From assembly GCA_001692895.1 (NCBI GenBank), contig KV748246.1:201106-265105 (forward strand): 64,000 nt of DNA. Reading direction: 5' to 3'. Each line of letters begins with the position of its first letter. Within the stretch, counting starts at the first letter, position 1. Below, piece by piece: positions 1 to 12,200 of the stretch. The notes under the pieces were generated by a model. That model was not told the origin of the DNA and made no database searches. It saw nothing but the letters and a program-made list of their open reading frames with translations. The translations under genes were made by a program, and so were the position numbers. Source of the DNA: Cenococcum geophilum 1.58. Lineage: Eukaryota; Ascomycota; Dothideomycetes; Gloniales; Gloniaceae.

Positions 1-31
1 TAAAGCTCCGCCTTAATAGGAGGGGGGGTAG

Positions 32-224
32 TATTATAGAACCCGACCGCAGGGGTCTCTATAGGAGAGCCCCGTACTCTTGCGTACACCTTGCGTATAG
101 CTTACGTTAGCTACGCGTAGGTATATCACCTCCTTACGCCCTTAACTATTATAATTGATCGCGTAATATCTTATAGACTTCTTAAATATATACGTTTTAT
201 AGCTACTACCTCCGTCCTATAACA
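32..224 (+). repeat. Gypsy A 3' LTR (plus orientation), element continues outside window
   Basis: This 193-bp sequence starts TATTATAG and ends CTATAACA, and is repeated in inverted orientation at 43614-43806 and 62575-62767, with the same length each time. Immediately upstream (about 18-31) is a purine-rich tract, AGGAGGGGGGGTAG, which is the polypurine tract expected just before a 3' LTR. The same tract lies beside the 43614 copy. The rest of this Gypsy A copy must lie to the left of the window. The next five bases, TTATA (225-229), would be its target-site duplication, but the other side cannot be seen. Confidence 0.8.
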
Positions 225-906
225 TTATATAACGTTATAACTGTTATATTTTCTATATTTTGTAAATAAGAGGGTATAAAAGGCTCTTACTTATGGCATT
301 AATTTCTAATTACTCTAGCTTTTACTTTTACTATATATAAAGTTAAGGTCTAATATTTAATTAAGTAGTTTTAGATATTAAGGAAAAGGATAAGATAGCT
401 AGGCTAACTTATATAGCTATCTTGCGGGTAAAGAAGCTTTTAGGCCTTTTATTTAAATAAGGCTTTAATAAGAAATAATTTTAGCCGACTATAAGTAAGA
501 CTAAGGAGGCACAGTAGTAAGACTTTAAGTAGTGGCAGTAGTAACTACTTAAAAACGACTATTCCTAAATAGGAAATTATATACTAACTTAGAAGTAAAT
601 AAAGAATGTAGTATTTAACTTAGTTTTCTAACTTTTAAACAGCTTAACTGCGGAATCCAATTTTTTTTAAATTTTAACCCCCCTATCTATCCTACCTTTT
701 TATTGCCTTTAAAGCTGTTAAATATATATATAATAGTATATAGGGAGAATTAATAATATTACCGGATTAATATTACTGCTGTCTATAGCGTTAATTAATT
801 TTTAGAATATTTTAAGTTTTTTTTAAGGGCGGAAATGTCGCTTATATAAGGAGTTACGTAACCTCTAATAATATATATTAATTCTAAATTAAGTATAACT
901 TAAGTA
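225..906. other. AT-rich RIP-like stretch, nothing recognised
   Basis: No convincing reading frame, RNA gene or terminal repeat was recognised here. Fragments on the plus strand can be read with few stops around 430-640 but match nothing I know. Runs of A and T and dense TAA/TAG codons dominate. Confidence 0.5.
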
Positions 907-1054
907 AGGCGCCTTAGTCACTGCAGTAGATCCTCTTAATAAGATAATATTACCTAGTAGTAACTAAGGCGCCTTAACCTTATTACTATTTCTAAATTAA
1001 GTAAAAGCTCTATATAGGGGGGGTCTAGGGGGTCTCCTTCTAGAAAACCTTATA
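907..1054 (+). repeat. Direct repeat, left copy (with internal inverted repeat)
   Basis: This 148-bp repeat begins AGGCGCCTTAG and ends AAAACCTTATA, and recurs in the same orientation at 1339-1485. Inside it GGCGCCTTAGTCACT is matched by AGTAACTAAGGCGCC about 40 bases later, so each copy can fold into a hairpin with a ~15-bp stem. Near the 3' end is a G-rich tract (GGGGGGGTCTAGGGGG). Confidence 0.75.
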
Positions 1055-1338
1055 ATTGGACTCTTATATATATAAGGCGCTGTATAATTACAGCACCTGC
1101 TGTACTAACCGCGTGCTTACGCGGTTCGATACACCAAGTACGCGTTTACGCGTTCGGTTCGCTTACGCGTCTGGTGCACTCCTGAAACACTAGCTTAGGG
1201 GGGAGGTGCGTTAGTATATAGACCACGTAGCCCACCTCAATAGAATCGACAGTCACCACCGTCTAAATGAGCATACGATACTATACGTATTTCGTGCCCC
1301 TAGACACGACTCACTTATACCATTAAATTGGTACCGAC
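1055..1338. other. Island with normal CpA/TpG content between direct repeats
   Basis: Unlike its surroundings, this stretch has many CA and TG dinucleotides and few TA. It contains several short perfect stems, such as CCGCGT-GCTT-ACGCGG near 1112 and a CACCA/TGGTG-bounded hairpin near 1129-1174. I see no protein or tRNA in it. With the 148-bp repeats on both sides the layout resembles a miniature LTR element, but no TG...CA ends or primer site were found. Confidence 0.55.
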
Positions 1339-1485
1339 AGGCGCCTTAGTTACTATAATAAATCCTTTTAATAAGATAATATTACCTAAAAGTGACTAAG
1401 GCACCTTAATTGTATTACTACTTTTAAATTAAGTAAAAGCTTTATTAGGGGGGGTCTAGGGGGTCTCCCCTTAAAAAACCTTATA
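1339..1485 (+). repeat. Direct repeat, right copy
   Basis: The second copy of the repeat at 907-1054. It differs mostly by C/T and G/A changes, as RIP would produce. It keeps the inverted GGCGCCTTAG / CTAAGGCACC arms and the G-rich tract. Confidence 0.75.
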
Positions 1486-1673
1486 TCTATATATATGTTA
1501 ATTAAACTTTATACTATAAGGCTTTAAATTAGCTTATTAATTATAAACTTGGGTTAAAATTTTCGTTAGCGGACCCTAATAATACGCATGTTTTATCTAA
1601 TTCCTTTTAGGCTAATTTATGTAAAGATAGAAAGAAGGTCTAAATATATTTAAAAGCCTATTAGTATATCTAA

Positions 1674-1753
1674 TTGCTACTACGGTTACTACTATAGTTG
1701 CTACTACTACTACTACTGTTATTGCTATTGCGCTTGCTATTACTGCTACTAGC
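1674..1753 (+). repeat. Trinucleotide microsatellite (TAC/GCT-rich)
   Basis: An imperfect run of GCTACT, TACTAC and GTTATT triplets. No frame around it is open for long. The flanks 1486-1673 and 1754-1869 show nothing recognisable. Confidence 0.7.
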
Positions 1754-1871
1754 TAGCTTTTTTATACTAATAGGCCTTTTACCTAGTCTTCCGCCGGGCT
1801 GCTTTTTAGTCGTCTTTATTAATATACTTTGGGGGTCTCCTATAGGGTTTTTTTAGTGAAGCTAAAATTTA

Positions 1872-2369
1872 TAGCTATAAGTGTAATTAGTTTCTACCCC
1901 CCCTTTAAAAAAAAGTAGATTTCGCTTTAGTACGTAGGCTTACTAAATCGCCACTAATTATATATAGTAATTATAGCGAACGCATATACCTATACGTAAG
2001 GACCTTTTTAGTTACTATAGAGAATTACCTTAATTAGCCAGGGGAATTAAATTAAAGACGATGCTTCCTTTTCTTTACCCTTCTCCTCCTTAACTATACC
2101 TCCGTTATAGCCACTAAAACGCGAGTATAACGCTGTCTTTATAATTGCTAATAAAATTTGGCAATATTGTATAAGTGGAAACCTTATAATATTTAATAAA
2201 AATTATGTACTGTAGAGGAAGGCCGATTATAAGTTCGCTAGAAGTAAAGTTCTTATAGTTAAGTATACGGCTTTACTACGATTATATGTACGCAATTTGG
2301 CGAGCCTGCGTACTAAAGCGAAATCTATTTTTTTAAAGGGGAGGTAGAAACTAGTTACACTTATAACTG
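1872..2369. mobile_element. MITE with ~80-bp terminal inverted repeats and TA target sites
   Basis: Bases 1872-1951 and 2292-2369 are inverted copies of each other (shared core GTTTCTACC..CCCCTTTAAAAAAA..AGATTTCGCTTTAGTAC). The right arm begins CAGTTATAAGTG when read inward and the left arm begins TAGCTATAAGTG, a C-to-T difference that fits RIP. A TA dinucleotide flanks each end (1870-1871, 2370-2371). The 498-bp length, long TIRs and absence of a transposase frame make it a non-autonomous DNA transposon. TA duplication points to the Tc1/mariner-pogo group, which is inference. Confidence 0.75.
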
Positions 2370-2604
2370 TATATAATTAAAGTAATTTATATATTCTTTA
2401 TATATTAATTTTTATAAGTATAGAGAAATTTAAAAGGGGGGGTTAGTTTAGATGTAATAAAGCTCGTGCTAAACTATATTAGACTTCTATTACGGTACTA
2501 AGCCGCATTTAATTTCTAGGACATAGAGTCTAGTTATTGGATGGGTTAACCCGCTAAGGATCCGATAGACCTAGTTACAAAAGTCACGTCTAGATAAATA
2601 TTAC

Positions 2605-3475
2605 GGTAGATATTATAGTAGACGTTTATAGTAGACGTTTATAGTAGATATAGAGCTTTATAGTAGACGTTATAGTAGATGTAAAACTTTATATAAAGCT
2701 TTAGTAGAGCTCTATATAGAGTCTTAGTAGAGCTTTCTATAAAGCTTTAAGGGAGCTTTATAAAGGGCCTCTGGTAGAGCTTTTAGTAGAGCCTTTAGTA
2801 AAGCTCCGTCTACTATAAATCTTTACGCGAAGTTCTATAAAAAGCTCTACTAAAGCTTTATATGGAGCTCTATTAAAGCTCTACTAAAGCTCTATATGGA
2901 GCTCTGCTAAGACTCCGTATAGAGCTCTATTAAAGCTCCGTATAGAGCTCTATTAAAGCTCCGTATAGAGCTCTATTAAAGCTCTATATAGAGCTCTATT
3001 AAAGCTTCGCGTAGAGCTTATTAAAGGCTCTGCTAGAAACTCTATTAGAAGCTCTATATAAAGCTCTACTAGAGGCTCTCTATAAAAGCTATATATAGAG
3101 TTTTACTAGAGGCTCTTTATAAAGCTCCCTTAAAGCTCTATATAGAGCTCTACTAAGACTCCGCATATAGCTTTACTAAAGCTCTATATGGAGCTCTACT
3201 AAAGACTTTACTAGAAGCTCTACTAAAGCTCTATATAGAGCTCTACTAAAGCTTTACACGGAGCTCTACTATGGCTCTACACGGAGCTCTACTAAAGCTC
3301 TATATAGAGCTCCGCTAAGACTCCGTATAGAGCTCTACTAAAGCTCTATATAGAGCTCTACTAAAGCCCTATATAAAGCTCTACTAAAGCTTTATATAAA
3401 GCTCTACTAAGACTCCGCATAAAGCTTTATTAAAGCTCCGCGTAAAGCTCTACCAAAGCTTTATAAGGAGCTTTT
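2605..3475. repeat. Palindromic minisatellite (~24-bp AGCTCTATATAGAGCTC-type units)
   Basis: About 870 bp of imperfect tandem units built on AAAGCTCTATATAGAGCT and CTCTACT spacers, with many AGCT and GAGCTC palindromes. In the left part (about 2605-2810) the units read AGTAGAGCT. After about 2840 they read AGCTCTACT, so the array reverses orientation and the two arms can pair. No reading frame is apparent. Bases 2370-2604 before it and 3476-3909 after it hold nothing I recognise. Confidence 0.85.
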
Positions 3476-4055
3476 TAGAAATTAGCGCTAGCTATTTCTA
3501 CTCCCCTTTTATATTATTTTCTTAAGTCTATTCTTTATAGCTTTATATATAATAGGCCTTAACTATTATATTATACTATCGCCTTACTATCCTTATACCT
3601 ATAAGTAGCTATACCGCTTTTAGTAACTACTTACGCTAAATATATTTATTAACTAGGCCTTTAAATAGTACTTATCTAAATAATTACTTATAATCCTTTA
3701 GATATCTATTAATATTAGGATATTATTATTAGTCTATTAGTAATTTTCTAAATATATTTTTCCTAGTTAAGTATTAGTAGTATATCTTTAATAGGTTTAT
3801 TATAATAGGTTAGTAATATTAAAAGTTATCTATATAAGTATATAGTTTATAGTTATTACCTTAAAAAGATATAATATAATGCAATTGCCTATTAAAGAAA
3901 CCGTTAATATAAGCTTAATAAAGCTTTTATAAGCTCTAAAGGACTATAAAAACCCTTTCTATTAATACTATATACCTTAATTTGGCGTTAGTAGAGGTAT
4001 ATATAGTGTTTTCTAGTATATAGCCCCTAAAGCCGAATTATAATAAATAAATAAG

Positions 4056-4088
4056 CCCCTAACCCTAATAACTCTAATAACCCTAATT
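4056..4088 (-). repeat. Telomere-like (TTAGGGTTA) motif in left TIR
   Basis: On the plus strand this reads CCCCTAACCCTAATAACTC followed by TAATAACCCTAATT. Read on the minus strand it is TTAGGG units separated by TTA. TTAGGG is the usual telomere repeat of filamentous fungi. Only three or four imperfect units are present. Confidence 0.6.
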
Positions 4089-5763
4089 AAATGGCGCGCC
4101 TTTTAGGAATATATTTTATAAATTATATAAGCTATAGAATAAACCTAGTAGGTGCTGTAGAAATAATCTCTTAATATAGACGAGGAGTGTACTACTATAC
4201 TCTCCTTTTTTATTACTGTAATTATAACTTTCTAAATAGCTTTCGCTATAATAGTGGAGTTTATCTAGACTTAAAAAATATAGAAACAATACGCTTAAAA
4301 TATAAAGGTAATTTAGATAGATATTAGCGCCCTTTAATAGGCTGTAATAATAGCTATAAAAGCGGACTAGTATCTATAGGCCCGCTGTTATATATAAGGC
4401 GCCTCCTTTTAAAAGATACGGTTAGTATACTTTATTATAGTCTAGATAGTAATCTTATATAGATATAATATCTAGTACTTACTACTAAAGTAGATAAAGC
4501 CTAAGGAGATAAGTAAAACTAAGCTATACTAGCTAGGCGTAATATAAAACTTATATCTTTATACTATTATAGGGGCGTATAAATTAACGCTAATAGTAGT
4601 ACTGGAGTATAAGATAAGGTTTTTATTACTTTAAATATACTTAAAGGAGCTAGTTATAGCCTAGATAGAGAGGATATAAAAAGGGCTAATAAGAGAGTAT
4701 ATTAAAAGGGAGTATAATACTATATAAGCTATAATAGTCTATTAGTTTTAGCCTAGAATAAAGCTATTGATATAGCCTATTAGATAAAATAAACTTAAGA
4801 GGATAGTAATACTATTTTAGAAATAGATATATAGTTAATAGACTTATCTAAAGTATAGTATAAAAAGAGTAGAAGGGCTAGGGTATAAAAGGCGTTTAAA
4901 AAGTAATAGAAAAGGGAGTAAAAAAAGTATTAAAGTATACTTACCTATTATATAATAGCCTAGGCTAAGTTATAGAGTAAGAAGGTCTTTAAATACTATA
5001 TAAAACTTATTAAAATAAAGAGTATAATTAATATACTATTTAAAATTAAATATATAGGGTTTAATAAATACCTTTACTAGTCTTTAAGCCCTAAATAGTA
5101 AGGCTTATAGGTATAGTATAATTCTCTATTAGTACTAGCGGTATAGCTAGTATAGTAGAGCGCCCTAGGACCCTTATCCACTCCGTTTCTTATAATAGCC
5201 TATTTCTTATGTCTTTATCTATAATATACGCTCTAATATTACTACTCTATAGCTTTTTTATATCCTATATCCCATAAGTATTTAGGAGTCCTATAGCCTA
5301 GGGTTTATACACTAAGGCTTAACTATTTTACTTAGAAGTCTCCTTATAATTAGTAATATCGCCTATATAGAATAGAATCTTATATATTTCTATAGGTTTA
5401 TAAGCGGCTTATTTTATAACTTAGGGTATTATAGATATAGTAGTAGCAATATAGGTATATAATAGTAGGCCTATAGACGCTAGCCCACTCTTTATAACTA
5501 TTATTACGGTCCTTTAAAGGGCGCTAATATCTATCTAAATTACTTTTATATCTTAAATATATTATTTTTAAATTCCTTAAGTTTAAATAAGCTCTACTAA
5601 TATAGTAAAGGCTATTTAAAGAGTTATAATTATAGTAGTAAGGAAGGAAAGTATAATAATATACTCCTTATTTATATTAAGAGATCGTTTCTATAGTACT
5701 TACTAGGTTTATTCTATAGCTTATATAGTTTATAAAACGCATTTTTAAAGAGCGCGCTATTTA

Positions 5764-5787
5764 ATTAGGGTTATTAGGGTTAAGGGC
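5764..5787 (+). repeat. Telomere-like motif in right TIR
   Basis: The inverted partner of 4056-4088. It reads TTAGGGTTATTAGGGTTAAG on the plus strand. The two motifs point outward from the element centre, the orientation that telomeres would have on a small linear molecule. Confidence 0.6.
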
Positions 5788-5932
5788 TTATTAATTTATT
5801 ATAATCCGGCTTTAAGGGCTATATATTAGAAAATACTATATATACCTTTACTAACGCCAAATTAGGGTATATAGTATTAATAGAAAGGGTTTTTATAGTT
5901 CTCTAAAGCTTATAAAAACTCTATTAGACTTA

Positions 5933-8900
5933 TTTTAAAGGGTTTTTTTAAAGTTAATAAAGTAATACTATATATAAGTACAGCTTCTAAGTATCTTAAA
6001 TCTTACTATAATAAACTAGCTACCGTATATAACGCTCGCATATATATAGGTTATTGCTATTAACCGCGCTAAGCCTAATCCTAATATATGTCTAGGGTGC
6101 ATACTTTATAGATTAGAAAAGGTTATATATGGCCTTAATCCTATCTAGTACAGCTTTATACCTAAAAATTACGTCCGTTTCTTTACCCTACTTAAGTACC
6201 CCTATTAATAATACATCTAATACTTTCTTCTTAACGATAACTGCTATTAAGTAGGTTTATCCTAATATACACTTTATTACCCTAACTTATAATAAATAGC
6301 TTTCTATAAAGTATGCTAAGACCGTAAAGGCCGTAATAGGCAGATTACTTATTAATGGGAAGGCATCCTTAGATAGAGGTAAGATATAGACTAAACTGTG
6401 GGCTAATAATAAGTGGCGCTATTAGATTAAAGAACTGGTACTAGCTCTACTGCGAATATAAGTTTATTATTTATTGTAACCCTAATACTATATTAACCAA
6501 TATAGTATAACTATTAAAAGATATAGACCCGGCTCTTAAATTATTATACACTCTGGTACTACGTCCTTTATTAATAACGAAGCTAAAACTAAATCTTTTA
6601 TAGGTCCTACTATTGTCCGTTATTAATCCTAACCCCTACTATATTAGTAATCTAACGTTTATTAGAATATCTATAAGGAGTTTGCCGACTATTAACCTAA
6701 TACTTGCACTTGCGGAAGGGGTTAAGACGTTAATTTTTAGCTATAAGTCTAAATAGTGCAAAGCGGCTGGTATAAAGCTAAAGGCTGCCGTATATAAGTT
6801 TAAGTTAAACTAACTTTAACTTTACTTCTTTAAACTTAAGCTTAATGCTTTTAAACTGCATATGGAGGACTTTTTGGGTTAGGTATTAGAGATACCTAAT
6901 ATTAATTCAAAATCGTAATCGGGTCTATAGAGTAGTTAGGTATATCCTATTATAATAAACCCCTCTCTACCAGGTGAAAATAAGACCTGCTATATTATAA
7001 TGCGTTAATATATTACATATAATACATTAAAGGGAGTTTTTAGAAAGCCTTCTTAAAAACATCTATATATAATCTACTAGGAAATAAAATAAACAATATA
7101 TTCTTATTACTAGTATTACTTTTATAATTAGTTTAATTAATTTAATTAATTTAAATTTAAATTATATAATAAATTGCTTAGGTAATCTGCTATATATAAA
7201 TTTATCTTCTTTAATTAAAAACCTAAACTTCTAAATCCTTGTCCCTAAGTGGAACCTAAATTTTAAAATTTAGCCTAAATCTAACTCGCACTATATCCCT
7301 TCTTATAACAATATACTATAGATATTGCTTAAGGCCCTACTTATATAAAGGCCCGACCCGGTATTCCTTAACCTCCTTAAATAATAACGTAATAAAGCGA
7401 TCTTAAAGGCGACCCCTAATTTTAATATATGTGTGACCTATTTACTAAGGGTATTTAAAGCCTTTTAAGTTTATAGAGTCCCTAATTGGTATATGTTTAT
7501 TAGCCCGGATAACTATAAATACTTTAACCTTAATCTTACTAAAACTACTTAATTATGCTATAAATGCCTTAAGGACCTAAGCGAATGCTTTTAGGTATAA
7601 TATCCCTATATTATATGCCCCTAATATATACTAATGTATATAGTTACCTAAATCGCTAGTACCTATAATAAAGAGTGTTATAAGTCAATTCCTAATTAAC
7701 GGAGTGCTTCTTAAATTATAGAGCTAGATACTAAAGGAACTTACTAAGGATAAGGAATAGGCTAATAAAGTTAGAGAGCTATAGAAGTGGCTAATTCCTT
7801 TATTAATAAACCGTTATAATAGAATAATAGTATACTAACTAATATAGAGTTAAAAAGGGCATGTATTAAACGCCCTTTAATATTCTACGCTATATAGGGC
7901 AGGAAGTATTTATTAGGGTTTATTATAAGTAATTTTAAGCTATTCTTACGCGCGCTAAATTGTAGTAAACGACTGAGAAGAACTAATATTATAAAGGTAT
8001 ACCGTCTACGCAGTTAGATCTGCTATTAGTAATTAGTAAAGGAGTTTAGACGGTACTGGCTAATTAGGGCTTTAATAAGGCGATAGTTAATAGCAAGAGT
8101 ATTAATAAGGCATTAGCGAAAATTAGAGGTAGTAAGTAGAAGCAGATTTTAACTATAGGTTATAATAGGTTAGGTAGCATGGTGTACGTTAATATAACCT
8201 ATATAGGATAATATATATAAAAAGTCTATTATAACGAAGTACTTAATAGTAAGAGAGTTTTTAAAAAGCCTTCTAATAAATACCCCCTACTATAGCGAGT
8301 ATAATAACCAGGACGGTATACTAGATATATTGCTATAATATATTAAATCGCTATACTAAAATATTAGCATGCTAAATTACTTATTAGATTAGTTAATTCT
8401 TAGTAACGGTAATAATATATAACCGTAAATTAAATTAAAGATAAATAATTAAAGGCTAAAATAGCATTTTAAATATTAGGCAATAGCCTAACTTTTATAT
8501 TACTATTTACTTAGCTATTTTAAGGGCTGTATATATATATGCTAAGACTAAGTAATACAGCACTAATTAGTAGGTATTTGGTTAGCTATAGTTAATAAGT
8601 TACACTAAGCAGTGTTTAAATCCTAAAGGCGCCTATACTAGATAATTAAAACAAAATAAAAAACTAAGAAAGAAGGAAAAGTAAAATATAGAATTAGTTA
8701 AAGAAAGTATATAGAAGTGCACGTTTAAAACGTGATACGGAAAAAGACAATTACTAGGAATTAAATACCACGGTTAAGATAAAGGCTAAAAACCGGCCAA
8801 AAATATATGGGCGGTAGGCTTATATAAAAATAATTTTAAGGTTAGTGGGTATAGATTACTAAATAGGGGTAAATTTTATAAGGCTTCTAAAAAATACTAT

Positions 8901-9212
8901 TAGTATTTAAACCCTAAAGACTAATAGTATAGAGATAGGCGCTATAAGAGAAAATCTAAATATTAACGCTATAGAGTAGTACTGGCTAGGGGAATCTAAA
9001 CGGGCTAAAGGAGGAATAAGAGAGATACTATAGCTTAAGATAGTTAGAACAAACTCGCTCTAAAATAGTGGGCGGGTTTATTACGTCTAATATAGTATAT
9101 AATAGATATAAAATAAGAAAACGAGTAAAGGGTAAGATACTAGAAAGGAACTTATTTTAGAAAGCTTCCTAATAATAGCCTTATTATAAGGCGGTAGAGA
9201 AGACTAAATATA
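5933..9212. other. Unassigned decayed sequence, some plus-strand coding-like pieces
   Basis: Stop-poor fragments occur on the plus strand, for example near 6300-6560 and around 7500-7700, where a Cys-rich piece (LCYKCLKDLSEC) hints at a decayed zinc-binding motif. I could not link them to a family. Two copies of a short near-palindrome lie at 7035-7059 and 8257-8280. No terminal repeats were found. Confidence 0.4.
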
Positions 9213-12200
9213 CTAAGTAAAGTCTAGGCTAGGTCTAGGGGGAAGTATTCTACTAATATTATAATTAACGTCCGTATACGCTTTACGCATAGTTTTAGGT
9301 TTTGCGTTAGCTACTTTTATACCAGCTATAGGGCTTATAGCTTTAGTTTTAGCGTCCTTTACCTGCTTTTTTAGCGGTGCTATATAGGTTACGGTAGCAC
9401 AAGTTATCCTACTTAACGCTATAGTAGCGGTTAGGGTCGCTTTAGGTTTAGGTTTTAGCTTTAATACCTTATACGCGTTCTCCAGCTTAGAAGGTTTATT
9501 AGTATTTATATTACTTAGTTTATCATTACCGCTATTATTACGCTTCCGTTTTTTAGAACCGCGCTTAAAAGTACTACACTTAGGCGTAGGCGATAGTAGG
9601 TTAATATACATTTCCTAAAAGGCTTTACTAAAACCTCTATGTTAATAAATATAATAGCTATAGTTTATAAAAAAGAACTTAATAAGAACCTTATCTAGGT
9701 TAAGTAGGTTTACCAGAATCTTAGGGTTAAAGCTATACTATAATAGCCTATTACTATTAACGTAGAAACCTTATAGCGAAGTAGGGTTAAATGTAGTATT
9801 AATAGGCCTATAAGGCATTTTATCGCTCTTACCGCCGAACGCTCTCGTTATTAACTTATCTCCTATTATTACTATTAAGCTAAGAAGAGTGCATAAGATC
9901 TAGTTATTTACAACCCTCTTATTAAAAGTTTTATATATATAGTACTTAACTACTATAACCTTTCTAAACTAGCCTAGATAGTAATATTATCCTATAGCCT
10001 ACTCCTACGCGTTAGCGCTTAGCGCTAGGCTAAATAAGTGGACATTATAGTAGGCTTACTAGAGGTTTAGGCCCGTACTATTAGCGGTATAGCTAGTAAT
10101 TAAGATAGTATAGATGCCTAGTATATTGAAATTCTTAATAAGGTTAGATTTTTAACCTTAGGCTAAATCTAAAGTAAGTAAACGCGTATTAATACTAAAG
10201 GTAACTAGGATTTCCTAAATAATTAGTTACTTTAATAGATATAAAGTCTATATTATAGCCTTTCTCTTTCTCTTAACTACCTAGTTAGTAATATTTATAA
10301 CTAACGCACTAAGTTATAAGGAATTCTAAAGCATAATAGTAATGGTTTTTAGAACATCTTAAGGAGATTCTAAAAGCTTTTAGTTTGCTAGTATATACTA
10401 CAGCACTAGGTGCTTTATAATTAAATAATTAATATTAAATAGAACGCGGGACCTTTTAAACTAGTTTTACTTATTCTTTAAAGGGTTTATAACTAGTTAT
10501 AATAAAGTAAGTAATAGCTAAGTGGACATTAATATAAGGGCTTAATAGCTATTAGCATTAATAATAATACGGTTATTGCTAAAACGTATCTAGTTAGTAG
10601 CTATAAGCTTTTTTAGAAAGCCTTCTAAAAAATAATTATAAACTTCCTAAGCCGGAGGCGGCAATTCTAGATTTAGAATAACGGTTTTATAACGTAAAAG
10701 AGCTTTACTAATTTTATTCTTACCGGAGTCTATAGGACAGTATAAGGTATAGCGGCGGTAGAGTAAGTAATACTACTATATAGCTTCCAATCGTCTCCCC
10801 TATTTAACGCTATCTATTAAATTAAGGATAAAAGTAAAAAATAATCCGGCCGTTAACCTAAAGATTATAGTAGGATGGTCGTCTAGAAGGTTAAACGGAT
10901 TATTATTTTTACTAAATATTATACTATCCGGACCGCTAACCGGATAGTTAAACTTAAAGATAGGTTAGATAATCTTTAAAAGACTAAAGTTATCTTTAAT
11001 GCTAAAGAATAACGGCGTTGCGCTAACTAGGACGTTAAACCTACAATTTATATTAACTATAGTAATACTAGCTAAGTAGTTGGAGTTCCTAACGTTATAG
11101 GCTTCGTTAAGAATAATAGTATACTAGTAATACTATAGGTTATACTTCTATAACCGCTTAGGAACTTTAAATAGCTTTAAATTAAGCTTAACTCCCTTTT
11201 TTAACCGGCCCTTACGCCATTTTTATAAAGCATTTAGTCTATAATAAGAGGCAATAACACTATATATACTAATAACCACGACCTAGGAAGTCTATTCATC
11301 GCTAGAAAATAGATTACTAGTGTTTTTAAACGACTCCATAACACAAGTCAAGCCTATTATAGTTATTTTTTAGGTAATAGACTTCTTATAATATATATAG
11401 ACGTTAAAAACTTCTAAAAAGCGTTGTAACTCCTTAATCTATTATTTAATAAGGGCTAGCGGTATAATAACCAGGAAGGGTTTTATACGGCTAAGAGCTT
11501 TAACCTAAGTATAATCGCTTAAATCTTTCACTTATTTAAGCTTTCTTGCCTATTTAGTAATACACTAGAATAAAGTTAATAAGGGAAATTTTTAAAAAGC
11601 CTTTCTAAAAATTGCCTGGGAGATATATAATAAATAATAGACTATAATAACTTATATATAGTATATACGCGGCAACCTAGAACGTTTTACCTAGGCCGAC
11701 AATATCTGCTAGAATTATTCCCCGCATTTTATACTGCTTCTAAGCGGTAGTAATAGCGTTTATACTAACAATCTACTATTAGCGAAGGGGGTAACTAAGC
11801 AATTATCCTAGGAGGCGGGGGAACCTTTAATCTTAAATTCTTAGCGCGTTAAGCGATTATTTTAGATTATACCGTTAATACTTAGGATTAGATAATAACC
11901 TACTTAGCTATTTAATATTTATGAGCTCTATTAGTGTCGCCTTGCCTATATAAATAATATTAGTGTCTATATTATTAGCCTTCTAGTCTTTATCGGCCTA
12001 GGCTATTACTAAGCCTTCTTCTAGTTTAATATTGTTAGGTTTATTCGTGGTAATATTTATATTAATCTATTTAGCAGCTTTAACGGTAAAATAATAGTTA
12101 GTTATAAGAGCGCGTATATAATAGTACTGCCAATATTAGTAGCTGTAATTCGGCGTTAAGACATTATTATTAGGAAGTTCCGCGCGTATCTGCCCTAATA

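Larger units (their letters stand above)
3910..5932. mobile_element. 2-kb element with ~290-bp terminal inverted repeats
   Basis: Bases 3910-4206 and 5644-5932 are imperfect inverted repeats of 297 and 289 bp. Both include AACCCTTTCTATTAATAC and the stretch GCTATAGAATAAACCTAGTA. The interior (4207-5643) is AT-rich. On the plus strand it can be read in pieces with few stops (about 4290-4800 and 4840-5120, lysine-rich), but I recognise no transposase motif, so the superfamily is open. Each TIR carries telomere-like TTAGGG motifs. No target-site duplication could be fixed because the outer edges are blurred by mutation. Confidence 0.7.

Noticed and set aside
1108..1180. tRNA-like T-arm (GGTTCGATACACC) in the un-RIPed island
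   Set aside because: It resembles a B box, but no A box, D-arm or pairing acceptor stem could be found at the right distance.
2605..3475. CRISPR-like appearance of the repeated palindromic array
   Set aside because: There are no distinct spacers, units are contiguous and variable, and the context is a eukaryotic genome.
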